Positions 1-13,265 of a stretch of 64,000 bases of DNA are shown piece after piece. How positions within the stretch are numbered: position 1 is the first letter of the stretch; each line of letters opens with the position of its first letter. Source of the stretch: Bolinopsis microptera (Eukaryota; Ctenophora; Tentaculata; Lobata; Bolinopsidae). The notes beneath the pieces are model-generated. The model had not been told where the DNA came from. It was given only the letters and a program-made list of their open reading frames with translations, and did not search any database. Made by a program: the position numbers and the translations under genes. The stretch lies in NCBI RefSeq assembly GCF_026151205.1, contig NC_087074.1:13375182-13439181 (forward strand), read 5' to 3'.

Positions 1-658
1 GCTTACTCCAACTATTTAAACCAGTCGCGGTTGTCGGTTTAGCGGAATTTTACAATCAGCCATCACTGCAATGATGCACTCACACATTTGCAGTGCCAGC
101 TAGCGATATTAGTCACGGTAACTATTTGGTGGTGCTCTGAGTTTTGAGCAGTCCCGTACAGAAATTGCCATGTTGCGTAGTTGAGGGCAATTTTTATCAG
201 TTTCATTAGTACAGCGCAAGCCGATAGCTGGTAAAATTCTAACGACTTGCTTAGCTATGAGCTTTTGGTTGATTATGATTTTATATGCATCGAAACTTAT
301 CCGCTGCAGATACCTCTGAAATGAAGTCTGTAGTGGATGAAATATGAATTGAGTTTATCTGTTAGGTGAAATCTGGTTTAAACTGGAATACATTCCTGCG
401 ATTGATTAACGATTTAAGTGAATTCGGTTAAGAATTAGTGATTGTGAGTTGTAACTTCTCTACAGTCAAAACAAACTGTACTGTTAAATGTGTTATCTTA
501 ACTTATATGCTTGTAGATTCTGCATACTATTTTTGTTATGACGACTCTCTGCGATATTTAAATTAAAGCGTCTTAAAGTAATCAATGAAATACAACTTTA
601 GTTTTCATATGCAGTTTGTATTTACTGTGTTCTGTGCTTGAAATTTAACCGGACAGCA
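1..658 (+). other. 5' flank or leader of the CCDC81 homologue
   Basis: This AT-rich stretch has no long open frame and no recognisable exon. It should contain the promoter or 5' untranslated region of the gene beginning at 688. I see no convincing TATA box or CpG-rich core in it. Confidence 0.4.
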
Positions 659-682
659 ATGGGTTACAACCCGGTAAACTGA
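659..682 (+). promoter_or_regulatory. Upstream open reading frame of 7 codons before the CCDC81 start
   Basis: An ATG at 659 in a reasonable context (A at -3, G at +4) opens a seven-codon frame, MGYNPVN, that stops at 680-682, five bases before the ATG-ATG of the main frame at 688. If the transcript begins upstream, this uORF would be met first by the scanning ribosome and could dampen translation. The transcription start is not visible, so this is inference. Confidence 0.4.
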
Positions 683-687
683 CTGCC

Positions 688-3600
688 ATGATGACAACAA
701 CGACAGATAAAGATCCCTCTCCTGTAAACCTACAAGATCTTCTGGAGAACCAGACTGATGATATCGCAGTTTTGTCTCAGCTGTTTAAAGAACAGCACGA
801 GGAGCATATCCGCCAGCAACAGGACACGCGGTCAGATGAACTGACCAGACAAGTCAACGACAGGCTCCTCATCAGACACGCTAATCAGAACCAGGTTGAT
901 GAGTCCTTAACGTCGCTGAGAGTACAGATATCCCTGTTGGAGCAGCAGCAGCAGCAGGAAACAGAGAATGGTAATAACAGTGGGGCTCATTGTGGAAGGT
1001 GGAGATGTAGTGTTATGAGCTGCAGGATTGAACAGTCCCATCATGATTACACGCAACCTTTTCAGGATGGAAATAGACACATCTTCTTTTGGGATTGTTG
1101 TCTTAGTGACGCTGAAAATTCCAAAAAGTGCGATATGGATTTATTTGATTTTGATGATTGACCAATTTATTTACTGCAACGCTTTGAAGCGGGGATATTG
1201 TTCAAGTTTACTGTTTTAAAGAAGAGTTTCCTCGAAATCAAATTTTTTGATATAACATTCAAATTTCTTCGAAATTATACATGTTGCTGAATATTTAACA
1301 AAGTTGTCGGTAGCTTGTTGTACATTTGATGTTTTGTGGCGGCATTTTCTCGGCACAGAGGGCAGTAAAGCTTCTTGCTGCATCACTGCTTATCAACCAA
1401 CACTCAAGGTTAGACACCACCATGCCGAGTCACACGTTTAAGCTAATTAATTCGAGAAAAAAATCAAATTTTCGTCGGCGACCACGGCATAAATACAGCG
1501 CATTTAACAGTTTAGAATGAATGGGCGGTGTTAATACATGTTAATATCTTAATCCAAACAATCTGATGATAATCACAAACAGTTCAATCGATACCTAGCA
1601 TGTAGAGTTAACACAGATTTGTAAATAATGTTTTATTTTCAATCACAGTCAGCAAAAAAGCTTCCTGAAACGCGATTTAGTAAAAGACAAATTCATCTAA
1701 GTGTGTTTAACAAATATTCACAGGGTTTAGGCTTGAAATGTATATAATTCCTTCGGAATAGAATGTCCAGACAGTATGTCGGGTGAGCTCAACTATTCAC
1801 TTGTTCAAGAAGCTAAAAAATGCAAATACTCCCTTATTCCTGCCAACCTTTCTGTTGAAGGTAAGTTCTCAAAGTGAGACACCCTCAGATACTCTGACAA
1901 TATTTTAATCGATGAATCCAGAATCTGTTATAACTACTTGTTAGCTTTAGGTTAAACTAAACCTTGACAAAGTCGTCATGCTTGCAGTAAACCGCCCTTT
2001 TTTGGGGGACCGGCATTATGTCTTGAAACATGAGCTGTTATACAGTTATACTCTGTGCAGGCCGAGTAGGTTTCTATACAAAACCTTTATAATTAGTTTA
2101 ATATTTGTCTTATTTGTCTTATCTCGTTACAATTGTCATTATCCAAACGACTAACTTTGTGAGTTAACCACTATTTGTATTATAATTCATTGACAAGCAA
2201 GCTCCTGTCTCTCAATGTTAAGCATGACAGACTCTGTGAAGATGTTGTGTCTCGAAGTACTGTTGTATTTAATTACATATTATACAATATACACTAAAAA
2301 GGATAATTGTTATATTTCAGATGTTTTGTTCGTCTGGCAGAATGTCTCGCAATTCATCGTCAGACAGCTCCTGCAGAACAAGGTAATAAATCTCTGTAAC
2401 TACAGCTCTACTTCCTAATTGCAAATATCTAAGTTATAGTACGCCAATTTCATTTGTTTGGCTGTTGTGAGGTGACCCGAATATCTAATCGCTGTAACAG
2501 GATCTGGCGAATTAAGAGCATTTAGTTTCTATGGTGACCTACTTAGTTCAACACCGTTACATATAATAAACCACGAATATTAACCAGATATTGTCTAAGA
2601 TGCAGTATCTTTAACACAGGAATAACAGACTTTGTTTTGGAAACAACTGCTACAAAAAACCAACGTGCATGTTTTGAAGTTAGATGTGGTTTCCTTCCAA
2701 AGGACTGAATTTAAGGCACAATCTTGGGCACTCCTCCATTTTGCAGGTGCTTCATTCGTCAAGATTTGTAGCTGACGTCTCTCCCACCACAAACTAAACC
2801 ATCCAATTTGTAACACTTCGCCAGGTCGGGTTTTCATTTAAACTCTCTCTCTCTCTCTCTCTGTTCAGTGTTCAGCGGTTTTAAAGGGAAGTATCTAGAA
2901 CAGCTGTAATTGTTTTGATGGTGTTCAACGTTAAGTTTTACTTAACCGCCGGTCAGAGACGTGGTAACAGTTATAGCTAACACAATGATCACCAGATTGA
3001 TTGTAATTGTGCAAATTAAATCTTTTCAATTTATTTTTAAAGTCTCATTGAATTATCATGACGAGTCAAAATTCTCAGCGAAATTTTCAGCTCTCATTGT
3101 ACAACTTGGTTTATGTATAAAACTGATCTTACTCGCGGTTTGTTTTGCATGAAGTGGTCCATATGGTTAGAATTTGAGCCATTTCTTAATTCTTGAATAA
3201 TTAATAATGATAATAATTGAAAATCTCTGACTGCCAACCTTTCACTGTAGTAATCCCTTGTCATGCTGTATATAGGTCAAAACTTATAAATAATAAATAA
3301 ATAAAGTAAACTTTAATAAAGCTGTGCTCCAATGCCTAAATACCAGTCCGAGCACCAATGTTTGAGTTGTAGCCAGGACGCTATTTATGTTGAAACGATC
3401 ATGTGATGTAATGGCTACACACCAACTTGCCACTTCCATTATATCTGGCGCTGACCGTGCTTGCAAAATAACAAACAAGTAAACACACTGTATTTATCTT
3501 GCTCTCCTGCTTGTCCCTGGTCTCCTCTCTTCAATCCTGTGCAAGGATTGTGCAGTTTTAGCATGATATGTGTAATGCGCATCATTTTCGAGTTCTCTGA

Positions 3601-6600
3601 ATATGTTGTCGAATTTTCCCGAAACACGGTGGGAAATTAAGAAAGCAGCGAGCAATGAGCGTACGCGTACATGTGTACATGTTAGGATGAGACACTATGT
3701 GCTATTTTGAGAAATAAAGCAGATTTGCTGGCTAAAATTTAATTCATTAGATTGGTAGCGTGAAGAGGAGTGAGTATGTAGCAAGCATGGCTCGTGTCGC
3801 AATGTGGCCCATACTACCATCCTGAATAATATGATAAACGTACCATCTTCAACAGTTCTTATACTGAATAATCTGGTAAATATATCATTTTACTGCCGTC
3901 CTGAACAACCCCGAACAGTGTGGTAAACATACCATCCTTCAAATGAAGACATTTGTAACCGCTATACTTAATGCTTTAATGCAGTTTGCACTGTGCACCT
4001 ACTACGGTACTAGGAATGTAGTGTGCACCTACTACGGTACTAGGAATGTTCTCAATAACCCTATCTTCAGGCGGTTAACATGACGGGGTTAGGAATGTTC
4101 TCTGTTCTGAAGAGATCCCTAGATCTGGGAAGTGACCGACGCGTGTATGTTCAGAGACCCATCTTTGTACTGTCAGAGAAATTCGCCAAACTACACGGAA
4201 TTACTTACGCTAAATATCAATCTCCTGGTAAGTGAAATAAGTTTTTAATGATTTTAAAGTAGGTCATTATTAACGAGCTACTTTCCTATATGTATTTCTA
4301 TGAACTATGTCCGAGGACGCTCTTTTTCTACGTTGTCGAAATCAGGAATGATGAAGATGATTAATTTTAAGGAGACTTGACAACGAAATCAAAATATGGC
4401 ATTTGAAAATAATTTTTTGCTTGATACATTACACATTTGAAATTAAACTACTATTAAAACTACCAAGATATCAGTGCAGTATCCCTTTTCATACTTAATC
4501 TACGAGATTAACATTTCTTTGTTCAATTAACACATTTCATTGTGCAATTATTTACGGTCACGTTATGGATTTTACTATCTTTCCTCGTGAATTGTTCATT
4601 TTATTCAAAGGATCAAACCGCAACTCATATTTTAAAATTATTTTTATTTCACTGTAAAGTTTTCGCGAGAAGAAAGTCTTTAACACTTCTGTAAAATCGA
4701 TGGTAAATTTCTGTCAAGAAAAACGTTTAAAATCTGAATTTGATATGGAACGTGCACCATTATTCTATAAAATACCTTTATTTAATAATTGTGGGAAAGT
4801 TTTGCACCTTGCAAGCATTGGCAGTGATAAAAGCTTTGATTTAAAACACACTTTAAAGCTTGCTTGCGACTTTGCTTCCCTCCCTAACTTCTCCATAACT
4901 TCTTTAACAACTAATCGTGCTTTTAAGCTTTTACACAACTAGACGGATTATGATATGAAATTTGAAATATTTGATGGTACGTGTAGGGAGCCAGCTTAAC
5001 TCGCGTGGAGTGCTTGAATGCAACTTATAATTTGGTGTATAATTTCAGACCTACTGTTACCCAGTTACGTAATACGCTAGGGAGGCCAGAGGGAGAGGGG
5101 ATCTTAAATGGCCAAAATCTTACGTAATAAGTGAACGATCGGTTACTGTAAAATATAAACCAAGTCTGCATTATGGCATATTTCATCCATTTCGCTCCCT
5201 TTCCCCCTGATAATACTCACTTTGTGAATGGCTTTCAGACTTAGTTTGCGGTCTGACCGAATGATCATGAATAGATGAATGTACAAGTTCATGAAATAGA
5301 CTCAAAATAGCTGCATAGAATGTCCTTGCTTAAGTTTAAGTATGACCAGCTTGCACTTGCCCTGAACTAGACACCCAGTATCTCTCACTCTGACCACACA
5401 AAGAAATGAAATTCGTTACACTACTCAAGATCTCAGTGAAGAAGCCAAAAAATATTACTTCTCTGACCACGTAAAGAAAAGAAGATCGTTTCATTGCTCA
5501 AAAACTGCTATAAAACCAGATAAATTGATTACTACTCTGGCCACATAATGAAAATGCTCACTCACTCGGTTGGTGCAGCATGGCACCTAAGCCACAGCAG
5601 CTTTCTGTAAGTTGCCAGTGCCATGGTTCCCGCCTCAAATAGATTTGATTATATTGTAGCTCATGGTCTGTATACAACAGCAATAAACGAATTATTTGTT
5701 CAGATTTCTTCCTTGTGTGGCCTAAACTAACTAAAGTATGTAAATTACATGTGGTTAAGAACAAAACTAAGCGGTGCATATTACACGGAGACAGGATATT
5801 TATGGGCTCATTCTTTCGTCTACCCTGATCCACTGGTTATGCTGTCATATTGCGGTAAATCAGACAGAATCGGGTGTACGACATTAATTGATCCTCCGTT
5901 TCAATCCAAAATAATAAGACTCAGATGTGACTTTACACGTGCATCTAAGCATGGTCCTAAATCCACTCCCAACCCTGACCCAAACCATCACTAACCCTAG
6001 CTCTTATCTTTGCCTTCGAGCCTTGTTTGTAGAGCAGGGGTGAAATGTCGAGGGGTGGAAGTTCCAATCCCCGCCCAAGTCTTCAGAAAATACGCTGATT
6101 CTGATGTCTGCGAAGGCTTCTCTGTAGAAATTCAAGAGAAACTACAATACGAGCTCCAAACTTCCATCTGTCCTATATTAAATACTACATGTTGGTACTA
6201 TGAAGACTAGTAGTCTTCAAGTCTACTAGCGGTATACATGCAGTATTGATAAGACTACTCACTACTTGAAGACTCAAAGATAATCCAGCTCAGACACACA
6301 CACAATTTTTCCATTGGCTATGCTCTGAAAGTAAACCTTTTAATGTTGGAAATGTCAGAAACCAACTAGGGCTGTACTTGCGTGACCTTATGCGGTATGC
6401 CTCAATCATAATGATAATATTTGGAAACATATTACTTGGAACACGTTTGGCTTGTGTGCTTGCGAGCTGCCGCGAGAACATTTTCGTGATGAATATTGTC
6501 ATTCTATTTACGCACGCGATTCGATTTATATTGCGCGCCCTCGCTCAATGACTAAATTATTAATCTTGAAATGAACCATACCATCCCCCAAAAAGGACAT

Positions 6601-9600
6601 AGGGTAAGTAAGGCACATAATTTTGTCAGGGTACCTAATTTTGTCATTTTGCTCTGAAAAACTGCCTCGGCTCGGAATTTCAGCTTGAAAGAAAAGGATT
6701 GTGTATAAAAAGAAAGCTTAGACTTTGCTGAAACTGCTCGTACAAAGTTTAAGTTTATAGCTCTTATGCATCTGTGTCAAAAATGAAGGCGAAACTGTTA
6801 ACCCGAAAAATAAATAAGATCCTTAAGGTTTTCTTAAGGAATTTTCAAAATTTTGATTTATTGCTATTTCAAAAGTAATTGAGCTAGCTTCATGCCATTG
6901 CATATTTCAAATATTTTCTACAGCAGAAGTATACGTACAAATTTTCAAGTCTCTAGTGCAATTATTGTTCAAGTTACAGAGGGTGACAAAATTAGGTTCG
7001 ATTTTGCCAAAAGTACCTAATTTTGTCAAAAAAATCGACCTTTCTCAAATTTCTTGTAAGTCACAGATTGTGTTGAAAATGGCCTTATACAACTATTCTG
7101 AAGTTTTTTTGCCCATAGGATATGTATAAGGCACTTATAACACTTATAATAGCATATTTTCGCCGAGAAATATTAGGTGGATTTTTTCAATCTAAAATGA
7201 CTAACAAAATATTTGATGAAATTACTAAGCAAGTGATCTATCTACAGACATGAAAATTTCAACCTAGGCCTAGAACCAATCGTTTTTCAAGATGCCAGTG
7301 GTTTCAGGGGCATTTGGGGCTATTTTCTAAGATTAGATACCCAAAAAGTGTCATCTTTTCATCAAGCTACAAAACTATGAAAACATCATATCTTTGGGAT
7401 TTTTGAGGTCAATGTTGGTAAAAAAGCGCTCGAATGATGCATCCAGGTAGTCTAAAATACCGAGAAACGGTTACTTTTTGCACAATCTTCAAGTGACAAA
7501 ATTAGGTTCGGGGTGACAAAATTAAGTAAAGTCACCAAATTTTGTCATTTTTTTCAAAATAATTTTTTTGAACATCTTCAACCCCAGCAATTTCGATCAT
7601 TTTTGTGTTAGAACTTGCCTAGACTGCAACTGTCTACTATAACATGGTGGAGGTTTCATCTAAATCGGAATTTCAGACGAGGTTAAAACCCATGGTTTAT
7701 ATCAGGCAGTCGGAAAATTGCCAAAAAATGACAAAATTATGTGCTTTGCCCTATTGTTTAAAACAATTTTATGTCATGACATCCGAAACCAACTTTTTAA
7801 AAATCAGAGTATTCGACTTCATGACCCCTGGCCTTTCATGATACATTTTCTCAGGAGAGGTGCCGGTTGTTCAACTGAACTTGGCTGCCATTTCGATGGA
7901 GATTGGCGTAGACAGAGATGTTGTTGACACATGCATTCGAGAGCTCATATCTACATTTTCACGCACAGTTAACTCGAGAAAACATTCGTATCTCGCATTC
8001 AAAGACATCGGTCAGTTGGTAGTCAAAGACGGCAAGGCGAAGATGAAATTCTTTAAAGATTTCCTACGAACAATAGATGGAACCAGGTCTCTGATGACAT
8101 CTCATCTTTTATCTCGACCCCATACAACTGACTCCTTCATTTCGAGAAGTTCGATGATGAGCTCTATGTCTAGCATGAGACCTAACACATACGTTTTACC
8201 AAGTGCCAGCAATAGAAATATCTGGACGAACACAAAAACTGAGGATGAAATACCAGATAGACCCCCATCAGTGATTAGTAACCACGGTGGAAACCTCACC
8301 CTTTCGCCTCTTGGAACCGTCGATGAGGTACAACTTAATTCAAACATTACTGAAATGTATTTTAGAAATTACTAATAAATATTCTTAAATTTAAAGTGAT
8401 AAATGTGAGTCCTATTATTCAGATATCGATGATTTCGCAAATTTTTTGATGGGGAGGATTACTGATTCTCTAATCATGTTCATTATCAGGACGAGGTCCC
8501 GAATGAACTTGAGGTGAAGTTTGATCTGCCAGCACCGCCAACTAGATCTAGTTTCTGTAGCGATGTTTTAGCTTACGACGGTGGGATGGAAATACCAAAA
8601 CTGGAAAATATAAGCAAGATCAAAAAATCAGGTATTGCATACTTTTCATCTGTTCTGTTTATTGGTTAGTTTTCTTTTGTTAAGCAATTCAGTCGTTTAA
8701 TTGGCTAGTCTCATAAGTAACTTCATTTCTTTGGAGCCTATCTTACTTCTTAACTGTTTTTAATCGCTTTGTAATTCACGTTTCATAATTGGTAGTTTGT
8801 TTGTTCGTTTGTTATTTTGGCTGGTACGAGGAGCAGGAGATAGGCCCCTACTCCCCCCAGAGATGCTCATTTGGTTGTCTGTCCTCGTTAATTAGAACAC
8901 AGAGATTTGTTTATTCGTCTTATCGTTTCTATTAAATATTTACCCAGATAATTAACAGTCTACTTTATAATCTACTATTCCCCCCCCCCCCCCCCCCCCA
9001 CTATTAACCGTGCTACGCAGATCTGAAGCCAGTAAAAGTAAAAGAGGAAGAACCGCTCCCAGAGAAGGAGATTAAGACAACGTTTAAAGATCCGTTACAA
9101 ACTGTCATCGTTTCCGAGGAAGAAGCCAAGAAACCTCTGTCGCCAGAATTGTGAGTCGTAATTAGCAAAGCTTTATGTCACATTACTAAGAAGGTAACGA
9201 AGTAATAGATTCAGTAGTTAAACCATTTACCATTTATTAATATTCAAGCCCCTCGCTGTCCCCGTCGACATCTTACATTGTAGCCAGGCCCGTTGCCATA
9301 GTGCACAGGGTACTCCAGCTCAATGATGCAATGGACAAATAAACGTCTGCGTCGAACAAAGATCAGCTTGGCATTTACTAGAGGCCATTATAAGGTTATA
9401 AAGTTATAAATCATCCTAATTGTTAAGCAGTCTACCATAATGCAGCGTGATCTGTCCTATTTCATGCCTTTCTGTTTCTTCAGTCCACTTTGAAGCCGGT
9501 TTTAGTTAGAGTATTTATCATTTTGTTTTGTTATGTATCTATGACACCAACAGTCTTTTTGGTCAAAAAGCATACATACAGTAAAACCTCAAGCTCAATT

Positions 9601-12176
9601 TACCGCGTTAAATCGGGGTTTTGATTTTTCAAGTAATGCATGTTATTGTTAATAGTTCAGCCCCCATTTGCAGGGAAGAAAATTGCCGCGGTTAACCGGG
9701 TTGGCCGTAAATTGGGGTTTTACTGTATCTCGGAATTAATTGACAATACTGGAGACGAAATGAGAGTCTACACTCACTGTAATTGTAAAACCAAATACAT
9801 GATGTATTGTCGACGTTTCGGCTATATGCCTTTGTCATAGCTGCAACACCCATCGTTTTATCTATTCGAATAAATGTCACTGTCTCACTTCATAGTATCG
9901 TTACCTCCTCGACATGTACCTCCTCAACATGTACGATAACCGTAAAGTTAAACACGGGCGCAGGTATTTGGCCATCAATAATACAAGGCTATACTTATAA
10001 TAATAGCCTAGCTGATTCTACGTATTACCAACTGGTGTTTTAAATCTTCTAACGAACGGTATATCAAGAGTTGGTTCAAGTATGATTTGATTTAGTTAAA
10101 ATCTGTAGTTAGTTGAAATTTACCAATATTTGCAGGGCGGCTGGTTGCAAGCACAACTCTGGCCAGGAGCTGTGTTATCTGTGTCACCAGAGGCAGCGCC
10201 GTAATATTCCAATATCCTTCACGGAGGAGAAGGCCAAGGCCGAGCAGGAACTAGACCGCGTTCTGCAACAGTACCAGATGTTTAAAGATGATCAGTTTTA
10301 CGACCAAGAACGGGTTTGCGGCTTACCGTTCTTCCACTTTTCGATAAATTCTCATGAAAATCGGCAGTGTACAAATAATAGTGTTGTTTAAAATTCCCAG
10401 TCTTCAGAATATCATGCCGGGTTGATTCAACTGACTGGTTTGTGTAACGCTAATATTTTACAGCGGTATGTCTCACGCGAGAAGGAAATGTGTAAAGAAG
10501 TTGCTGAGTCTAATCTTGTTCTGGCAGAAAAAGTTCGACAAGAGAAAGTTCCTGACAAAGCCTTCCATGTAAATGTTAACATTTTCGCGTGCTTTCTTAA
10601 TCTGAAATCATTTATTTGGTGTCTGCTGATGTCATGCTGTTTAGTGTTTACCAATCTCTGTTTATTTATTATTATGCTCATGAATATGGCATCATATCCA
10701 TGTACGCTTGACCACAGCAAAATTTCAGCAATCGTACATTTTCGCTCGAAGCGGAACAGTACCGCGTAGATATTTGACACAAGATCAATATAGCAACATA
10801 CTGGATGGACAAGTAAAGATAAAAACAGACCGCCACCAGAAAGAGAAAAGTGAGACTGACAAGCAGGAACGCGCCGAGCAGACGTATCTCACTCAGGGGC
10901 TCGCTGCCTCCAAACAGCGGTTTATCGAGTCCAAAGCTTCCGCCATAAAACAATACCAGACCGCTCTCAATAGCCAGCTTCAAAACCAGCCATTCCGGTT
11001 TCCACCTGCTGTTCCCGATTCAGAAGGACCCATTTTTGGTAAGATCGACGTTACTCCGGAACGAGTAAGGGACATGCGAAAGAGGGCAAAAGAAGTGATG
11101 AAACATCAGCTGAAAGCGATGGAGGACAAGAAAAACGGTGTAGAAAAAGAAAAGCAGAATTCGGTGAAATATGAAGTTGAGCTCTTGGAACGAGCCAAAA
11201 CAGAGTAAGTCTACTTTTTGAATTATTATCCACCTCATATTATTTCTTATTAACTTTGATCAACATTATTGTGTACAAAATAATCAGTTGCTGATCTTAT
11301 AGGCTACGAGAGGAATGCTACAAGAAGTATTTGATGAGAAAGGGGGTAAGAGATGGTTTGGAGAAAAGCTGGTTGGCACAAAGCCAACTCAAGGTGTCAC
11401 GTGAAACTGACGAACTCAAACACCGGATGAAATCAGGTTAATTTTCACTTCACTCCTGTCTGATCAGGATTGAAACTTTAAAATCATGATTCCCCGCTCA
11501 CTGCTTAGCACCTTAAGAAATGTCAAAGCTCTAACTTGACCGAATGTCTCCAGGGTTGACTCTGCTTCACATTTGGGATAGGTGATCACTCCTTTTAGTG
11601 CAGTCGTTTTGTCAGTGCAGCGCATTTGAATACTCGAGCCATTTTTCTAACCTTCTAGTGGAATTATGCTAGGACTTGTCTTTCAATTTACTTATATAAT
11701 AGTATATGAATCATACACACAACGCATATTATCTTTAGTAGCGTACGTAGCCACTCAAATCTTTTCCTAAATCTGACCAAACTTATCACTGAAAACTATT
11801 TTCATATCCTTCCTTATCCATTTGTAGACTCTCACATTTCTGGTGCCAGGTGCAGTCCATAGAAATTTCTTGATAGTCACATTCTTAAAAATATAACCTC
11901 ATCAATACATCTTTTTACGTATATTCTATTGATATTGCTGATCGCACAGAACATTTGGTTCAACTCCGCACGATTTTTATGTACGAACGGTAAAACTCAA
12001 TCTGTTACCGGAAACCAAGGTCTCCTCTAACATTACCCTCTACAGGATCGCTGCTGCTCGATCAATGCGACAAATACAAACGCTGCGAACAGTGCAAGAA
12101 ATGTTATGAAAACGCTGGCACCTCCAACGTGTGGAAAGAGAGTCGTTATATTGCCGGGTGCCGGCTCATGGTTTAG
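688..12176 (+). CDS. CCDC81: CCDC81 homologue, HU-domain centrosomal protein, 12 coding exons
   Basis: Twelve exons read through in frame to a 789-residue protein: 688-970, 1762-1860, 2321-2382, 4071-4227, 7855-8327, 8490-8631, 9021-9150, 10136-10313, 10464-10568, 10729-11204, 11303-11436 and 12046-12176 (TAG). Residues about 128-200 form the first HU-CCDC81 domain (VWQNVSQFIVRQLL, VYVQRPIFVLSEKF). Residues 201-285 form the second (GEVPVVQLN, FKDIGQLVVKDGKAKMKFF). A CYLCHQRQRRNIP segment follows at about 459-471, then long charged coiled coil, then a terminal Cys cluster (CDKYKRCEQCKKCYE) and a closing SNVW...GCRLMV like vertebrate CCDC81. Members of this family are centrosome-associated; the HU-like folds resemble bacterial DNA-binding HU, but DNA binding is not established here. 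Exon 1 adds a 94-residue Gln-rich coiled-coil leader that I do not recognise from vertebrate CCDC81. A methionine in exon 2 (MSGELNYS) could be an alternative start. Confidence 0.93.
6599..7754. mobile_element. 1.16 kb element with terminal inverted repeats in CCDC81 intron 4
   Basis: The left end (6599-6628) and the reverse complement of the right end (7729-7754) match over an ATAGGG...GCACATAATTTTGTCA sequence with a few differences. Inside, the word ACCTAATTTTGTCA or its reverse complement recurs at about 6632, 6985, 7014, 7495, 7512 and 7540. No transposase-like frame is present, so it looks like a non-autonomous DNA transposon. The right end stops about 100 bp before the second HU-domain exon. 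No clear target duplication was found. Confidence 0.6.
8981..8999. repeat. Poly-C tract
   Basis: About nineteen consecutive C residues lie roughly 20 bp before the exon starting at 9021, within its 3' splice-site region. The length may be uncertain because homopolymers are error-prone in sequencing. Confidence 0.8.
9577..9727. mobile_element. pogo/Tigger-like MITE with TA target duplication
   Basis: A 147-bp element begins CAGTAAAACCTC at 9579 and ends GGGGTTTTACTG at 9725, with TA on both sides (9577-9578 and 9726-9727). Terminal repeats of the CAGTRRAACCYC kind with TA target sites are typical of the pogo/Tigger branch of Tc1/mariner transposons. It has no coding capacity and lies in the CCDC81 intron between 9150 and 10136. 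Confidence 0.7.
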
Positions 12177-12643
12177 TAACATAGACTTTTAAATCGGTGG
12201 ACACCATACCTCTTCTTATTCATATTATTGATATGTTTAATTTTTAGGAAGCTTTAAACTTTAATTTAGCTTAAATTTTCTTTTAGGTTTGAATTACTTA
12301 CACTTACAGTGGGTTTGGATGGTTTAATTTTTACTTGAGAATTATGATTTGAGACAATGATATACTTCCGAATCATATATTTGCACACATAACTCAAATG
12401 TGATAACAATTTTTCTGATCTCCTTACATTTCCTGAAAGTTGATTGTAAACTGGCAGCTTACACTTTAAGCTATAACTATAGAATATATCCCAGATTATA
12501 TGGACATGTTATTAACATTGAACTGAATGCATATCACCGATCCGAGAGGACATATGGTTATATACGATGTATAGTTTTTATGTACAGTTTTTGGATGATG
12601 TTATGTACAAATGAAAACTAAGAACACATTATTTAACGATTAC

Positions 12644-12649
12644 AATAAA
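12644..12649 (+). terminator. AATAAA polyadenylation signal of the CCDC81 homologue
   Basis: A canonical AATAAA lies about 470 bases after the TAG at 12176 and is followed by a T-rich stretch, as expected for a cleavage and polyadenylation site. No nearer hexamer was noticed. Confidence 0.6.
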
Positions 12650-13265
12650 GATTTTTTTCGTTCAAATTTACTATGTATTATTGGAACACCTATGACCTAG
12701 CTAAATAGAAGATTCACTAATTTATATTTATAACTTAGAAATTAGACAAACATATTGTTGCCAAGTCGATCATGTGAATCGTTATTAATGTAATTGATTC
12801 ATGCAGATTGACTACTGCAAAATCCATGGCGGGAAGCATGCAGATTTAAGGAATCACCATCGTCTAATACAAATTTTAAAGCATCTCTTCAGTCTTTCGA
12901 CCCACTGACCTCTTGCTAGTGTTACAGAGGCTACATGCCACAAAGCATCAGAACCAGTCTGAGGTTGAATCGGTGCGCGTTGGCATCATAGTAAATGCTT
13001 GACACACGCTGCAACCCCTTTTGCAAGTAAATGCTGATTAAAGTAAAAATCGTCAAAAAACGAGGTCCAAGATTTTCAAAATCGAATACAACATTTTCTA
13101 AGGCCTATTTTAACTGTAACATTCTGATCGAACAGAATCTCCTAAATGGTCTTTAGAACATGAACATATCCTGAAAGTTTCAAGGTGATTACTCAAAAAA
13201 TGTAGGAGAAGATAGATTTTTAGACTCGATTTTCCTAGGGAGCGCATATAATTAGTGATATGATC

